Positions 6,446 through 7,686 of a stretch of 7,686 nucleotides of DNA are shown here, in pieces. The notes below the pieces were generated by a model. That model saw nothing but the letters and a program-made list of their open reading frames with translations. It was not told where the DNA came from and did not search any database. This DNA is from an uncultured Collinsella sp. GTDB lineage: Bacteria > Actinomycetota > Coriobacteriia > Coriobacteriales > Coriobacteriaceae. The position numbers were made by a program, and so were the translations under genes. The stretch's first letter is position 1. Every line of letters begins with the position of its first letter. The DNA lies in NCBI GenBank assembly GCA_905204635.1, contig CAJLAN010000071.1:1-7686 (forward strand), read 5' to 3'.

Positions 6446-6477
6446 TTTTTGAGTAAGAAAACACCTTTCGATTACTT

Positions 6478-6499
6478 ATCTTTTCTATAAAAGAAAGAT
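6478..6499. promoter_or_regulatory. Imperfect palindrome with a candidate -10 (TATAAA)
   Basis: The 22-bp stretch begins ATCTTT and ends AAAGAT. Its centre is CTTTT-CTAT-AAAAG, with perfect 5-bp arms. It includes TATAAA (6486-6491) on the plus strand and TATAGA on the minus strand, so it could be promoter core, operator, or both. Simple AT-rich composition makes chance symmetry likely enough to keep confidence low. Confidence 0.3.
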
Positions 6500-6506
6500 G
6501 ATTCGC

Positions 6507-6566
6507 TTGAAAACTGCAATGTCGTATAGAGGAATCCGGTGCGAATCTCTTCCGTTTGCTTTTCAA
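6507..6566 (+). other. Foldable element in the aldolase leader
   Basis: TTGAAAA (6507-6513) pairs with TTTTCAA (6560-6566). After a 2-nt bulge, GCAA (6516-6519) pairs with TTGC (6556-6559), giving an 11-bp closing stem. Inside, GGAA (6531-6534) can pair with TTCC (6550-6553) around a loop containing GAATCCGGTGCGAATC. It would form near the 5' end of the mRNA if transcription starts close to 6498. No known riboswitch class is recognised. Confidence 0.3.
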
Positions 6567-6704
6567 AAACGAGCGTCTTGACCTGTGTGCCGGTGATATC
6601 TCATGCGTGCGACACCATCGATTTTCATACAATGAGCGCAGCAAAACGCAAAGTAAAACGCCTTGTGAACAACTACGCCCGATGTCCAGATGCGGGCGAG
6701 GGAG

Positions 6705-6709
6705 AGGAG
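6705..6709 (+). promoter_or_regulatory. Ribosome binding site of the aldolase gene
   Basis: AGGAG, within GGGAGAGGAG, lies 9 nt before ATG 6719. It fixes the start at the conserved family N-terminus rather than at in-frame ATGs further upstream (6539, 6632). Confidence 0.75.
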
Positions 6710-6718
6710 CAAACGCTC

Positions 6719-7576
6719 ATGGCACTTGTTACCACCGAAAAGATGCTCAAGGACGCTCAGGCCGGCCACTACGCCGTCGGCGCGTTCAACGTCGAGAACC
6801 TCGAGTTTGTTATGGCCGTTCTGGCCGCCGCCGAGGAGACCAAGTCCCCCGTCATCATGCAGACCACCCCGGGCACCATTAAGACCGCTGGCCTGGATTA
6901 CTTCTACGGCATGGTCAAGGCCGCTGCCGAGCGCGCTTCCGTGCCCGTCGCCCTGCACCTCGATCACGGCGATGGCTATGACCGCTGCATGCAGGCTTTC
7001 CGCACTGGCTACACCTCCGTCATGATCGATGGCTCGCACGAGTCCTTCGAGGACAACATCGCCCTGACCAAGTCCGTCGCCGACGCTGGTCGCGCCATGG
7101 GCGTGCCTGTCGAGGCCGAGCTCGGCAAGGTCGGCGGCAAGGAGGACGACGGCCCCGCGGTTGAGGGCGAGAGCCCCTACACCGATCCTGCCGAGGCTAA
7201 GGAGTTCGTCGAGCGCACTGGCTGCACCTCCCTCGCTATTGGCGTTGGCACCAGCCACGGTGTGTACACGAGCGATCCGCACATCGAGCAGTCCGTGGTC
7301 AAGGCCATCCGCGACGCCGTCGACGTGCCGCTGGTCCTGCACGGCACCTCCGGTGTGCCCGATGAGCAGGTCGCCGAGGCTGTGAAGAACGGCATCTGCA
7401 AGGTTAACTACGCTACCGAGTTGCGTCAGGCCTACACCAAGGGCTTCATGGCCTACATGGCCGAGAACCCCGCCTGCTTCGATCCCAAGAAGCCGGCCAA
7501 GGAGGGCATGCGCGAGATCACCGAACTGGTTAAGATCCGCATGACCAACCTCAACTCCGTGGGCAAAGCAGAGTAA
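6719..7576 (+). CDS. fba: Class II fructose-bisphosphate (or tagatose-bisphosphate) aldolase
   Basis: This zinc-dependent aldolase reversibly cleaves a ketose 1,6-bisphosphate into dihydroxyacetone phosphate and glyceraldehyde 3-phosphate. At 285 residues it has the usual length of the short class II family (FbaA, KbaY, GatY). Visible active-site parts are AFNVENLE at 22-29 and LHLDHGDGYD at 79-88, with Asp82 as likely catalytic acid and His83 as zinc ligand. VEAELGKVGGKEDD follows at 131-144. GVGTSHGVY supplies zinc ligand His180, LVLHGTSGVP supplies zinc ligand His208, and KVNYATEL at 228-235 contributes the phosphate-site Asn. The wording PGTIKTAG near 51-58, AELGKVGGKEDD and KVNYATEL recalls KbaY/GatY as much as fructose-specific FbaA, so tagatose-1,6-bisphosphate remains possible. 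It starts at ATG 6719 behind AGGAG. No other gene shares its direction here, and a DeoR-type regulator diverges from its upstream region. Fructose-bisphosphate is the safer assignment if this is the organism's housekeeping enzyme. Confidence 0.9.
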   Translation: MALVTTEKMLKDAQAGHYAVGAFNVENLEFVMAVLAAAEETKSPVIMQTTPGTIKTAGLDYFYGMVKAAAERASVPVALHLDHGDGYDRCMQAFRTGYTSVMIDGSHESFEDNIALTKSVADAGRAMGVPVEAELGKVGGKEDDGPAVEGESPYTDPAEAKEFVERTGCTSLAIGVGTSHGVYTSDPHIEQSVVKAIRDAVDVPLVLHGTSGVPDEQVAEAVKNGICKVNYATELRQAYTKGFMAYMAENPACFDPKKPAKEGMREITELVKIRMTNLNSVGKAE

Positions 7577-7584
7577 CAGCAAGG

Positions 7585-7625
7585 GTACTCTGATCCCACC
7601 GGACGGCTTGGGCGGGTCCCCGTAC
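7585..7625. repeat. Interrupted inverted repeat downstream of the aldolase gene
   Basis: GTAC (7585-7588 and 7622-7625) encloses CCCACC (7595-7600) and GGCGGG (7611-7616). On minus-strand RNA these inner arms pair over 6 bp with one G-U pair; on plus-strand RNA one A-C mismatch interrupts them. No U-run follows in either direction, so it is a poor match to an intrinsic terminator for the aldolase gene. Confidence 0.3.
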
Positions 7626-7668
7626 TTAGTTTCCAAAACGTCCTCGCGCATGAAGGCCCCCGTTGCCT

Positions 7669-7683
7669 CGCTTCTACGAAGCG
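7669..7683. terminator. Short hairpin at the right edge, possible terminator
   Basis: CGCTTC and GAAGCG are perfect 6-bp arms around the loop TAC, 93 bp past the aldolase stop. Only TTG follows before the window ends, so a U-tract cannot be judged. It could terminate the aldolase transcript or belong to the next gene. Confidence 0.25.
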
Positions 7684-7686
7684 TTG

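Larger units (their letters stand above)
6384..6718. promoter_or_regulatory. Divergent control region between the DeoR-type gene and the aldolase gene
   Basis: This is 335 bp of non-coding DNA. The part from about 6400 to 6535 is clearly AT-rich and holds short repeats plus candidate -10 hexamers (TATAAA at 6486-6491, TATAGA at 6525-6530), neither with a good -35. The part from 6535 to 6718 would be a long 5' leader of the aldolase mRNA. The open frame from 6539 into the aldolase gene encodes nothing conserved before residue 61 and is treated as leader. Confidence 0.6.

Noticed and set aside
6531..6560. Resemblance of GGAATCCGGTGCGAATC to the conserved core of a cobalamin riboswitch
   Set aside because: Only this short segment resembles the core. 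I see no B12 box or the other conserved blocks, and neither neighbouring gene has a link to cobalamin.
6563..7651. A 362-codon open frame on the minus strand opposite the aldolase
   Set aside because: It is antisense to an unmistakable class II aldolase, with a low-complexity H, G, D, V and L-rich translation typical of GC-driven shadow frames. The same applies to the frames at 4339-5127 (opposite fprA) and 1697-2401 (opposite galK).
7650..7686. Possible start of a new plus-strand gene at ATG 7650
   Set aside because: There is no Shine-Dalgarno sequence upstream, and only 12 codons remain before the window ends, partly inside a hairpin.
1..7686. CRISPR array, tRNA or rRNA gene, insertion sequence, phage or toxin-antitoxin signature
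   Set aside because: Reading both strands I found no spaced repeat array, no cloverleaf, no transposase or integrase motif, and no small paired genes. All coding DNA is explained by six ordinary chromosomal genes.

Overview
The window is a stretch of bacterial chromosome with high-GC coding DNA and AT-richer control regions. It carries six complete genes, all of recognisable families. The gene set (type 2 GalT, a divergent galactokinase, a flavodiiron protein, a class II aldolase), Shine-Dalgarno starts and base composition fit a gut anaerobe of the Actinomycetota. My best guess is a coriobacterium such as Collinsella. That is an inference from style and content; no marker gene in the window proves it.

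Layout. Positions 36-2860, minus strand: a two-gene galactose (Leloir) unit, galK (galactokinase) followed by galT (uridylyltransferase), overlapping by 10 bp. Positions 2861-3198: a 338-bp divergent control region with three copies of one operator-like motif, two of them as a perfect 17-bp inverted pair. Positions 3199-4230, plus strand: a LacI-family repressor, the obvious candidate to bind those sites. Positions 4360-5520, plus strand: fprA, an A-type flavoprotein that should reduce O2 or NO, preceded by an extended -10 overlapped by an inverted repeat. Positions 5543-5576: a perfect palindrome acting as a shared terminator for the convergent fprA and deoR genes. Positions 5580-6383, minus strand: a DeoR/GlpR-family regulator. 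Positions 6384-6718: a 335-bp divergent region with several repeats and a foldable leader. Positions 6719-7576, plus strand: a class II ketose-bisphosphate aldolase. The last 110 bp hold no gene I can support, only two small inverted repeats.

How they work together. GalK phosphorylates galactose and GalT converts galactose-1-phosphate to UDP-galactose while releasing glucose-1-phosphate; galE and a sugar transporter are not in the window. The LacI protein probably represses galKT and perhaps itself. The aldolase splits a ketose bisphosphate into two triose phosphates, and the DeoR-type regulator may control it, itself, or a distant sugar operon. FprA looks like an independent stress-protection unit.

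I found no undescribed multi-gene system. The parts most worth a second look are regulatory (the three gal operators, the fprA inverted repeat, the aldolase leader) and the non-canonical sugar-binding motif of the galactokinase.
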